A stretch of DNA of 64,000 bases, taken from positions 62,001-126,000 of the forward strand of contig NZ_AP025482.1 of the NCBI RefSeq assembly GCF_024347435.1, written 5' to 3'. Source of the DNA: Vibrio cyclitrophicus. GTDB lineage: Bacteria > Pseudomonadota > Gammaproteobacteria > Enterobacterales > Vibrionaceae. Of this stretch, positions 40,221-48,144 are shown one piece after another; the stretch's first letter is position 1, and each line of letters begins with the position of its first letter. Under the pieces are notes generated by a model. The model searched no databases. It worked only from the letters and a program-made list of their open reading frames with translations, and was not told the DNA's origin. The position numbers and the translations under genes were made by a program.

Positions 40221-41261
40221 ATGACTTATATGGCAATGAGTTGGCTACAGAAGCGTTATATTTTATCAGCGTCGGTGTTTGTTCTTGCACTTGTCGTCTC
40301 TTTAGGACTTGATCACTGGTTAGGCTCAACCATCGCGGTGTTGCTGATACTCCAGCTTTCTATCGTTGTGATTGCCCTTCAATGTCACTCACGAATAGCT
40401 TATGTGGCTGGGGTTGCCGAAGCGGTCAGTTTCAACTTCCTCTTTACCACGCCTCGGTATTCGCTTCAGATGTTCCACCTAGATGACATCATTAACTTAC
40501 TTGTTTTTATTGTGGTTGCCTTTACCACTAGCCAGCTCGCTGAACGATATCGACGCCAACAAAATGCGCTAGAACAAGTGCAACTACGCCACCAAATTTT
40601 GCTCTCCGTATCTCATGATTTGAGAACCCCGCTCGCGGGGATTATAGGCAATCTCACCACTTTCAAAGAATATCAGACGCAACTTCAAGCCAAAGAAAAG
40701 GATGAACTGCTCGACAGTGCCATCAAAGAAAGCCATCGCTTACACCAATACATAGAGAACCTTTTGCAAGCGACGAAATTGCAGCACGGCGTGGTTCGCA
40801 TCCAGAAGCAACAAGAATCCATTGTACATATTGTAAAAAGCGTCATTGGCCGTTTCTCTTCATCCATCACAAGTATTGAGGTTGTCGTCAATGGGGCGGT
40901 TTCATTGGTTGATGTCAGTCGGGCTTTGCTAGAGCAGGCGTTATTTAATGTATTAGACAATGCGCTGCGCTATTCCCCCAAAGATAAACAGGTCAGTGTG
41001 ACAATTTATCAGAGTCAGCAGAATGTGATGATTGATGTCTACAACCAAGGCCAATCACTGCAACCTGATGAAGCAGGACGAATGTTCGAGTTGTTTTATT
41101 CGGGCAAGGAAAAAAGAAGTGACGATTCTGGCTCAGGCCTTGGGTTGAGTGTGGCAAAAGGCGTGGTCTCAGCCCATCAAGGTCATATCGAATGTGTAGA
41201 ACTGCAACAAGGTTGTCTGATTAGGATTTCGCTACCAAGCAGTCAACAAGGAGAGCAGTAG
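40221..41261 (+). CDS. KdpD-like sensor histidine kinase (short form)
   Basis: An inner-membrane sensor kinase of about 346 residues. The N-terminal half has four hydrophobic segments with FNFLFTTPRYSLQM, the DUF4118 region of KdpD. The HisKA box holds His132 (SVSHDLRTPLAGIIG), and the HATPase has NVLDNALRYSPKD and SGSGLGLSVAKG. It lacks the large N-terminal KdpD and Usp domains of full KdpD. The start is uncertain: an open frame goes back to 40107, and I chose the ATG at 40221 just before the first membrane segment. It overlaps the response regulator start by one base and heads a potassium transport operon. Confidence 0.88.
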   Translation: MTYMAMSWLQKRYILSASVFVLALVVSLGLDHWLGSTIAVLLILQLSIVVIALQCHSRIAYVAGVAEAVSFNFLFTTPRYSLQMFHLDDIINLLVFIVVAFTTSQLAERYRRQQNALEQVQLRHQILLSVSHDLRTPLAGIIGNLTTFKEYQTQLQAKEKDELLDSAIKESHRLHQYIENLLQATKLQHGVVRIQKQQESIVHIVKSVIGRFSSSITSIEVVVNGAVSLVDVSRALLEQALFNVLDNALRYSPKDKQVSVTIYQSQQNVMIDVYNQGQSLQPDEAGRMFELFYSGKEKRSDDSGSGLGLSVAKGVVSAHQGHIECVELQQGCLIRISLPSSQQGEQ

Positions 41262-41959
41262 TGAACTACAAAATACTGGTGGTGGATGATGAGCCTCAAA
41301 TCCAAACGTTTATGCGCATTTCATTAGCGTCTGAAGGCTTTGATTACGTGGGAGCAGACTCGTTAGCCACGGCAAAAGTGCAATTTGAGCGTGTTCAGCC
41401 GCATGTGGTGGTGCTCGATTTGGGATTGCCTGATGGTGATGGTATCGAGTTCCTCTCGATGATCCGTCAGTCAAGTAAAACACCCGTGCTCATTCTAACG
41501 GCACGCGATCAAGAAGAAGAGAAGATCCGCTTGCTTGAAGCAGGAGCTAACGACTATCTCAGTAAGCCGTTTGGCATTAAAGAACTTATTGTACGGATTA
41601 AGGTATTACTGCGAGACTTGGTCAGTGACCATTTTAGCGAGGATATCGTTACTTTTAGTGGGATCAAGTTACAAAAAAGTACCCATCAATGCTGGCTGTA
41701 CGATACCGAAGTCATTCTGACCAAAAAGGAGTTTGCGTTTCTTGAAATGCTCATGATTACACCAGGGCAACTTGTGAAACAGACAGACTTGTTGAGAGAG
41801 GTGTGGGGCGAAAGTCATACCGACGATACCCATTATCTGCGCGTACTGGTTAGCCAGTTGCGCAAAAAACTCAACGACAGTGCAGACGAACAACAGCTCA
41901 TTAAAACCGAATCAGGGATTGGTTACCGTCTAGTTTCGATGGAGCCACCTCGTGATTAA
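41261..41959 (+). CDS. KdpE-like response regulator
   Basis: An OmpR-family response regulator, 232 residues. The receiver domain has VVDDEPQ, phosphorylated Asp53 (VVLDLGLPDGDG) and Lys in YLSKPFG. The winged-helix domain has LTKKEFAFLEML and a C-terminal GIGYRLV. Start is GTG, overlapping the kinase TGA-type end (AGTGA). It probably responds to potassium or osmotic state and controls the adjoining Trk/Ktr genes instead of kdpFABC, which is absent here. Confidence 0.93.
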   Translation: MNYKILVVDDEPQIQTFMRISLASEGFDYVGADSLATAKVQFERVQPHVVVLDLGLPDGDGIEFLSMIRQSSKTPVLILTARDQEEEKIRLLEAGANDYLSKPFGIKELIVRIKVLLRDLVSDHFSEDIVTFSGIKLQKSTHQCWLYDTEVILTKKEFAFLEMLMITPGQLVKQTDLLREVWGESHTDDTHYLRVLVSQLRKKLNDSADEQQLIKTESGIGYRLVSMEPPRD

Positions 41960-43417
41960 TCTCAAGAACACCGTTCGACTCTTTGTCATGCCCATGCTTT
42001 GGATGGGGATTGTGCAAGGTTCATTTGGCTTATTGTCGCTGTTTGTATTTCAAGATCATATTTCAGGTGACTTTTTTCTCCTTCGGCGGTAATGATGCTC
42101 TCTGCTTTTTTGTTATCTGTTCTATTGCGAAAAAGTGATCTGCATAAAGTCACGTTTCGAGATGCGTTAATGTTTGCCAGTTTAACTTGGGCATTAACAG
42201 GCTTCTTAGGTGCATTGTCGATCCATTTCGTTACCAAAGTCAGTATGACTGACGCAATATTTGAGTCCATCAGTGCCTTAACCACCACAGGTGCCACCAT
42301 CCTGGCTGGCTTGGACGATATGCCAAAATCTTTTCTCTTGTATCGTCAATTTCTTCAGTGGATGGGTGGGTTAGGCGTGGTGATTTTTGTCGTTGCGGTA
42401 TTGCCCATGCTCAATGTTGGAGGAATGCGACTGCTTAAAGCAGATACGCCTGGACCAATTAAAGATGACAAGCTTTCGCCCCGTATCAATAAGACGGCGC
42501 ACTATCTATGGGGTGTCTATTTGGCGATTACCGTTGCGTGTGCGTTGGCTTACTATCTTGCAGGGATGTCGGCTTACGATGCTATTGCGCACAGTTTTAC
42601 CACGGTTTCAACGGGCAGGTTCTCGACGCATGACGCCAGTATGTGGCATTTTGAAAGTCACCTTATCCTTATGCTATCTAACATTTTCATGATGTTGGGC
42701 GCGATCAGTTTTGGTCTTCATTTTCGAGTATTTCGAAGTGGTTTTGCAGGGCTACGTCTGTATGTCTCTGATGAAGAGTCAAGAGTATTTATTCTTACAG
42801 CGATTGCTCTCTCCTTTGTTTTTGGCTGGTATATTTTTAGCCATTCTGCCTATGACGATTTTCTTACCTCACTAAGTTTTGCCATGTTCAGTGTCGTCTC
42901 ATTTATGACCAGCACAGGATTTGGGGCGGCGAATTTGGGCAGTTGGCTTGCGGCAAGCGCTCTCTTTTTGGTGTTTTGTGACTATCTTGGTGGTTGCTCA
43001 GGTTCAACCGCAGGGGGCAATAAATTTGTGCGCGATATCATCACGTTTAAAGTGATTCGCCGAGAAATTCGTCAGCTTACCCACCCCAGAGCCATTTTGC
43101 CGATCCGTTATCAAGGGCGTGTTGTAACCTCTGATGTGACCAGTGCCGTGATGGCTTTTATGTCTCTGGCAGCGCTGACCACCGTGGTGTTCACTTTGCT
43201 GATGATGGCAATAGGACTGGACTTTTGGTCGTCTTTTACCGCAGTGGTGGCGTGTATCAATGTGCTTGGCCCTGGTTTTGGCGTGGTAGCAAGCAATTTT
43301 CAACCTGTTTCTGATACAGGCATCTGGATATTAAATCTGGCAATGATCCTTGGCCGACTGGAATACTTCACGGTGTTAGCCATAGCCATGTTATTGCCCC
43401 ACTTTTGGAAAAAATAA
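41952..43417 (+). pseudogene. TrkH-type potassium transporter, frameshifted near the N-terminus
   Basis: A potassium uptake channel of the Trk/Ktr family. A GTG at 41952 overlapping the regulator's stop starts a frame reading NLKNTVRLFVMPMLWMGIVQ, which breaks at a T6 run (about 42073). One base less would join it to the long frame (VMMLSAFLLSVLLRK…) ending at 43417, giving a normal 488-residue TrkH. Selectivity loops are visible: TTTGATI, TTVSTGRFST, MTSTGFGAAN and NVLGPGFG. If the frameshift is real, translation might still start at 42092, giving a 441-residue protein missing the first helix. Confidence 0.8.
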
Positions 43418-43430
43418 TAAAGGTATTGTT

Positions 43431-44084
43431 ATGGCACATTTTACTGTCATTGGACTTGGGCGTTTTGGTATCGCGGCCAGTCTTGAATTGATCCATCTAG
43501 GACACACAGTGACGGGCGTTGATCGCGACCCAAAAATTGTTGAGAAATATGTCGAGGAGTTAACGCAAGCCATTATTTGTGACTCTACCGATGAGAATGC
43601 GCTGCGTGAATTAGATCTTGGCAACAGTGAAGCGGTATTGATCGCGATTGGGGAAGATATGCAGTCAAGTTTGCTTTGCACTTTGGCATTGAAAAATCTC
43701 GGTGTTAAAGAGATTTGGGTTAAGGCCAGTACCAAAGCACATCACACCATAGTGTCGAAACTTGGCGTTCGACGTATTATCCATCCAGAAGAGGAAATGG
43801 GCGTGCGTGTCGCTCAGGCACTAAACTACCCTATGGTGAATAACTACTTGTCCTTAGGTCATGGCTTGTATGTGGTTGAAATTCATATCAGAGCGTCATT
43901 ACACGACACACCGATTGGACAAATTCTTGGTGATGCCAAAGGCAGTGTGCAAACGGTTCTCATCAAACGTGAACAAGACGTGCTCAATCAAATTGGTCAT
44001 GATTTTGTCTTGAAAGCGAATGATATCATTCTGTTGTGCGGCACTCGCGCTGAGCTAAAATACCTCGCTCCAAGGTTGGTGTGA
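43431..44084 (+). CDS. ktrA: KtrA/TrkA-type potassium channel regulatory subunit
   Basis: A cytoplasmic RCK protein, 217 residues. The RCK_N Rossmann domain begins FTVIGLGRFGIAASLELIHLGH (GxGxxG) with an acidic VDRD nucleotide-binding turn. The RCK_C domain follows (about residues 140-217). The single-RCK length fits KtrA rather than the duplicated TrkA. It forms a gating ring on the membrane subunit encoded next door, 1 base apart. Confidence 0.92.
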   Translation: MAHFTVIGLGRFGIAASLELIHLGHTVTGVDRDPKIVEKYVEELTQAIICDSTDENALRELDLGNSEAVLIAIGEDMQSSLLCTLALKNLGVKEIWVKASTKAHHTIVSKLGVRRIIHPEEEMGVRVAQALNYPMVNNYLSLGHGLYVVEIHIRASLHDTPIGQILGDAKGSVQTVLIKREQDVLNQIGHDFVLKANDIILLCGTRAELKYLAPRLV

Positions 44085-44085
44085 T

Positions 44086-45450
44086 ATGGTTCAGTGGCAT
44101 CCCTCTATCACGCCGATAGAACGTAAACCCAAGTCAGGAAAAAAAATAGTGGGTGCGCCGCCACTAATTTTAAGTGGCAGCTTTTTACTGCTCATCTTGC
44201 TGGGTACGGCATTACTCAAACTGCCTATCGCGGTTCATGAGCCTATCACTTGGATACAGAGTTTGTTCACGGCTACCTCAGCCGTAACGGTGACAGGGCT
44301 AGTGGTGGTTGATACAGGCACTCAGTTCACCTTATTTGGGCAAGTTGTCATCGCTTTACTCATTCAGTGTGGTGGCCTCGGACTCATGACCTTTGCTATT
44401 GTGACCTTGATTGCTTTGGGAGGGAAAATCGGCTTTTTAGAGCGTACCGTCGCAAGAGAAGCATTTAATCAAACCGACTCCTCAACGCTTGTTGCGACCG
44501 CTAAATCCGTGCTTATGTTTGCTCTGACCGTCGAACTGGTTGGGATGACCATACTGACCTGGTATTGGAGCGATGAGCTTGGCTGGGCAACCAGTCTATT
44601 TCACGGTTTTTTCTATACCATCAGTGCATTTAATAATGCAGGGTTTGCCTTAAGTGCTGATAGCTTAATGCCTTATGTGGATGACCCCGTCGTTAACCTG
44701 ACGATTACAGGATTATTTATCATTGGCGGGTTAGGCTTTTCGGTTTGGATGGATTTAAAGCGAAACCGTCGCTGGTCAAAGCTGACGGTTTATAGCCGCA
44801 TGATGATAACGGGAACCGTGCTTATCAATGCCGTGGCATTGATAGCTATCTACCTAATCGAGCGTGATAACCCCAACACCTTAGCGCCACTCAGCGAACT
44901 CGGTAAGTGGCTGGCTTCTTGGTTTCAGGCCGTGACTCCACGAACCGCAGGCTTTAATACACTTGCGATTGACCAACTCGAAGATGCAACAACGGCAATT
45001 ATTCTAGTGCTGATGTTCATTGGTGGTGGTTCGTTAAGTACCGCAAGTGGCATCAAAGTTGTCACCTTTATGGTATTGATTTTATCGACGTACGCTTACT
45101 TACGTCGTGATGAGCAAATCCATGTGTTTAAACGTGAAATCGCGAAAGATACGATCAGCAAAGCTCTTGCACTGACGATGATTTCGGTTGTGGTGACGTG
45201 GTTAGCCATCTTTGCATTACTGTTGACGGAAAATGCCCCGATGATAGATGTCGTGTTTGAAGCGGTTTCAGCATTAGGTACGGTGGGTTTATCTCGTGGT
45301 TTAACAGGTCAGCTTTCCGCATCGGGTGAACTCATTATCATCTTTATGATGTATATGGGAAGATTGGGACCATTAACCTTTGCGTACTTTTTAGCCAGCC
45401 CACGCCAGAAAAAACTGCGTTTTGCGGAGACAAAATTAGCCATTGGATGA
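44086..45450 (+). CDS. ktrB: KtrB/TrkH-type potassium transporter membrane subunit
   Basis: A 454-residue membrane protein with four M1-P-M2 repeats. Pore-loop segments: TATSAVTVTGLVVVDTG, TISAFNNAGFAL, AVTPRTAGFNTL and AVSALGTVGLSRG, each with the conserved Gly of the K+ filter. Length and loops fit KtrB. It pairs with KtrA directly upstream. The operon thus has two different membrane subunits, one TrkH-like and one KtrB-like, under a KdpDE-like two-component system. Confidence 0.93.
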   Translation: MVQWHPSITPIERKPKSGKKIVGAPPLILSGSFLLLILLGTALLKLPIAVHEPITWIQSLFTATSAVTVTGLVVVDTGTQFTLFGQVVIALLIQCGGLGLMTFAIVTLIALGGKIGFLERTVAREAFNQTDSSTLVATAKSVLMFALTVELVGMTILTWYWSDELGWATSLFHGFFYTISAFNNAGFALSADSLMPYVDDPVVNLTITGLFIIGGLGFSVWMDLKRNRRWSKLTVYSRMMITGTVLINAVALIAIYLIERDNPNTLAPLSELGKWLASWFQAVTPRTAGFNTLAIDQLEDATTAIILVLMFIGGGSLSTASGIKVVTFMVLILSTYAYLRRDEQIHVFKREIAKDTISKALALTMISVVVTWLAIFALLLTENAPMIDVVFEAVSALGTVGLSRGLTGQLSASGELIIIFMMYMGRLGPLTFAYFLASPRQKKLRFAETKLAIG

Positions 45451-45723
45451 GTTTTCAAGGCTAACACAAGGAAGTGCTCAAATGCTTAATGAATTAACAT
45501 TTATTGCAATCTCACAACCGTAAACAGCTTTAATTGCCAGTAGTGCGAATTACTGCGGGTGTCTTCTTATAAAAACTCTCGTGGTGAAAATTAGCTGTGA
45601 AGTAGATAAGAAGATTTACGCGTTGTAGACATACAAACTTCATTGCAGGACTACTTGAAATAATCTGAAATATTAGCGTACTCCAGAGATCGTAACTCAG
45701 AAATGACCAGAACCTTCACAGAT

Positions 45724-45747
45724 GGCACTTCTCAATTCAGAAGTGCC
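45724..45747. terminator. Hairpin preceding dispersed repeat B
   Basis: GGCACTTCT / AGAAGTGCC arms with a 6-base loop, no adjacent T-run. It is 270 bases after ktrB, so it could be the end of another unit. The 273 bases between ktrB and this hairpin show nothing recognisable. Confidence 0.45.
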
Positions 45748-45812
45748 CTATTATTGGCGAGACCTTTTACTCATTCACACCCTGTTCATGGGCTTTTACC
45801 GCACTAAAACTT
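45748..45812. repeat. Dispersed repeat B (related to 31585-31650)
   Basis: This 65-base segment closely resembles the sequence following the group II intron and also follows a GGCACTT hairpin. On the minus strand it ends a frame in VKAHEQGVNE-stop. It is likely a remnant of one gene tail present at two places in the accessory region. Confidence 0.45.
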
Positions 45813-45891
45813 ATCCATTCTTCTCATGTTGTTAATCCCCGAGGTGTTTCAAGGGGTGTAGATTCCACCTTTCCTTCAGCGTTAGCTAACC

Positions 45892-46194
45892 TTAAGTTCT
45901 TTTTCGATCAGTTTGTAGGTGTTGAGGTAGTTTTTGATTTCTTCAGAACTCGCTTTCTGTCGGTTAGGCCAATCAAGCTCACTAATCATTACAGAACCTA
46001 GCCCATAAAAGCCGATTCAATAAAGGCAGCTTTCTGCTCAACTGTCGAGACTAAGTCGCGCTGCCAAACAGGTAGAAGCCAATAAATCGGTTTGTCCAAG
46101 GAGCATCACTTGGTTCTTTGCCACCACAAATGAGTATTTCTAATGGGCGTGATTCAGAGTTAAATCTAATAATTGATTTTGGTAATCTACTCAT
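45892..46194 (-). pseudogene. DUF262-like protein remnant
   Basis: The minus strand starts MSRLPKSIIRFNSESRPLEI and, after a frame change, reads LPVWQRDLVSTVEQKAAFIE and SAFMG, strongly like the N-terminal motif of DUF262/GmrS-type proteins (RPLEW…LPxWQRDLVWxxEQKxxFIES). A further frame gives a tail ISELDWPNRQKASSEEIKNY ending at TAA 45892. Stops and shifts separate the pieces. DUF262 proteins include restriction and abortive-infection enzymes, so this could be another dead defence gene. Assignment is from memory of the motif. Confidence 0.5.
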
Positions 46195-46407
46195 CTTATT
46201 TCCCTAAAGCACTTTAATAATCAAGCCTTCAGCGATGAAATTAACACTTCACTGCCGACAGGCAGCTTAGCCTTGGGTAAGCATGCTGATAGACTTAAGG
46301 TTACATATCAACGCTGTACGTAAAAAATATGTAGTATAATTAGACATATACCTCATTCGTTCCACACAAAGTACCAGGCACAAAAAAGCCTCGTGCTTGG
46401 CGAGGCT

Positions 46408-46713
46408 TTAGTCATCTAAATGTTCTGGATACATCTCGATAAAAGTTTCCTGACTGCCCAACGCCATTAGGGTCAAGACTAACGTCCCGTCTTCATTGTA
46501 GTTGTACCCGAGCAAGGTGAGCTGTTTGTTTATCTTAAACTTGTGCACCCTAAGAAAAGACAAATTACCTTTCTTCATCACGCCAATAAAAGGGTTTTCT
46601 GTAACCTCTTTCACTGCTTTATCTAGCTCTTGTTTCTGGTTTTTGTGTAGCTTTTTTACAGCCTTGGCAAATGTCGTAGTTTGCTCAATCTTTGTTACTT
46701 TCGCTAAATTCAT
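46408..46713 (-). CDS. RelE/ParE-family toxin
   Basis: A 101-residue basic protein with the mRNA-interferase/ParE fold features: TTFAKAVKKLHKNQKQELDKA, NPFIGVMKKGNLSFLRVHKF, QLTLLGYNYNEDGTLVLTLMALGSQETFIE. As in type II toxin-antitoxin systems it overlaps an upstream small frame (the probable antitoxin). Whether it cuts mRNA or inhibits gyrase cannot be told. It is transcribed from the palindromic region shared with the recombinase gene. Confidence 0.8.
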   Translation of the reverse strand: MNLAKVTKIEQTTTFAKAVKKLHKNQKQELDKAVKEVTENPFIGVMKKGNLSFLRVHKFKINKQLTLLGYNYNEDGTLVLTLMALGSQETFIEMYPEHLDD

Positions 46714-46801
46714 AAGAGGTCGTATTCCCGCGCTCTAATTCGGCATGAGCGATTATTGCCTGTAGTACGAACTCATAGGTTAAGTCAGGGTTATCTTCCA
46801 T
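46685..46801 (-). CDS. Probable antitoxin partner of the RelE-like toxin
   Basis: A minus-strand frame overlapping the toxin start by 29 bases reads MEDNPDLTYEFVLQAIIAHA, then ELERGNTTSYEFSESNKD. The open frame continues upstream to about 46888 (…YYALGNLVSLKPRSYLFLVL…) with only TTG/GTG starts, so the true protein may be about 60 residues. Overlap, order (antitoxin first) and the palindrome at its promoter fit a type II antitoxin. No DNA-binding fold is obvious. Confidence 0.5.
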   Translation of the reverse strand: MEDNPDLTYEFVLQAIIAHAELERGNTTSYEFSESNKD

Positions 46802-46877
46802 GAGCTTGCCTAGATTTAACAACACAAGAAAAAGATAGCTTCTTGGTTTGAGGGATACCAAGTTACCTAAAGCATAA

Positions 46878-46909
46878 TAGTGTGATATAATTACATTTAT
46901 ATCACACTA
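46878..46909. promoter_or_regulatory. Long palindrome between toxin-antitoxin genes and recombinase
   Basis: Inverted repeat with 13-base arms (TAGTGTGATATAA and its complement) around a 5-6-base centre. The left arm contains a perfect TATAAT (46886-46891), a -10 box for the plus-strand recombinase; a TATTAT on the minus strand just outside could serve the antitoxin. It is probably an operator where the antitoxin or recombinase represses both genes. Confidence 0.7.
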
Positions 46910-46926
46910 TGGATGTGGAATTTATT

Positions 46927-48072
46927 ATGGATAGCAAAAAGCTAGTTATCAAACAAAACCAAGTGACGCTGTCACACTTAAAATCTCAAAAAGAAACACA
47001 AGAACAGTGGTCAACGCAAAAAGAAACACTCAAACGATTTAAGGTTCAGTTGCCCGACTTAACTGACAGTTTTGCACCTGATTGGCATGAGTTGCCTAAA
47101 GTTCTAAAACAACTGCAGGTGTTTGATGACAATCGCGGCGGTCTCAGCACAAACACATTAAAGATGTTGTCCTTCGTACTGCGAAAGTGGGACTATTATT
47201 GTAAAGCCGAAGCAATATATAGTTTCCCTATTAATGAACACATCTTATTAAATTGGTTCCGAGCATTAAAAATCGAAGGTGTGAAAATTAATACCCTTCG
47301 ACAATATCGAGCCCAGTTAAGTTTGTTCCATAAAATAATGGAAATTGAAGACATAACAAAAAAGCTCTCTGTGAAAACCTTCTTCACTTCGCTTCCGAAA
47401 GATGAAATGGAAATTACAGGAGAACAACTTATTGATTTACAAGCAAAACCGTTCAAGAAGGTTCATTTAAATAAACTAATGGATACCTGGGGTAACCACA
47501 AGTACCCGATGAGGTTCAGAGACTTAACTGTCCTTACTGTTGCTTATGGAACTTTACTACGTGAATCAGAAATTGGGGCTATACGCAAAAAACATATAAC
47601 GATATTGGATAATCGGGATGTTAACATTGATCGTGTCTCGTCGAAAACTAGTATTAGCCCTGAGCCTAAGCGATTAACAGGTCGCTTTGCGTCCATTCTT
47701 CGCACGTATTTAATAGAGTATTGTGACAATCTAGAAGACAATGAATATATCTTCAGTTGGCTTACATCAAAAGGACAGAGGCCAGCGGCGTACAGAGAAA
47801 CACCAATGTCTGGCATGACCGTTGATAGAATTTACCAACGTGCACATCGATGTTTAGAACAATCAGGTGACGTTGTAACTAGCAAGCGTCATCATCGAGA
47901 CATCTGGAGTGGCCACTCTAGCCGTGTTGGTGCGCTGCAAGATGGTTATGCCACCGGGTTAAGCCTAACCCAATTAATACAGTTAGGAGACTGGAAAAGT
48001 GACAGTATGGTCCTTAGATATTTAAGAGGATTAGATAATGAAAAAAGTCCCAACCTTTTGTTGCAGGATTAA
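46927..48072 (+). CDS. Tyrosine recombinase/integrase
   Basis: A site-specific recombinase of about 381 residues. The N-terminal SAM-like DNA-binding domain spans about residues 65-170 (STNTLKMLSFVLRKWDYYC). The catalytic domain shows Arg in TLLRESEIGAIRKKH, HSSRVGAL (His-x-x-Arg), LGDWKSDSMVLRYLRG with the Tyr nucleophile. ATG at 46927 has TGTGGA upstream and lies after the predicted promoter; an ATG at 46909 falls inside the palindrome. It may be the integrase that moved this island, but no attachment sites were identified. Confidence 0.9.
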   Translation: MDSKKLVIKQNQVTLSHLKSQKETQEQWSTQKETLKRFKVQLPDLTDSFAPDWHELPKVLKQLQVFDDNRGGLSTNTLKMLSFVLRKWDYYCKAEAIYSFPINEHILLNWFRALKIEGVKINTLRQYRAQLSLFHKIMEIEDITKKLSVKTFFTSLPKDEMEITGEQLIDLQAKPFKKVHLNKLMDTWGNHKYPMRFRDLTVLTVAYGTLLRESEIGAIRKKHITILDNRDVNIDRVSSKTSISPEPKRLTGRFASILRTYLIEYCDNLEDNEYIFSWLTSKGQRPAAYRETPMSGMTVDRIYQRAHRCLEQSGDVVTSKRHHRDIWSGHSSRVGALQDGYATGLSLTQLIQLGDWKSDSMVLRYLRGLDNEKSPNLLLQD

Positions 48073-48144
48073 CCCACTAAATCATTTCAATATTCACGAA
48101 GTGCGAATTTTTATATTGAACCGATATTTAGATAAAGCTCGTGG

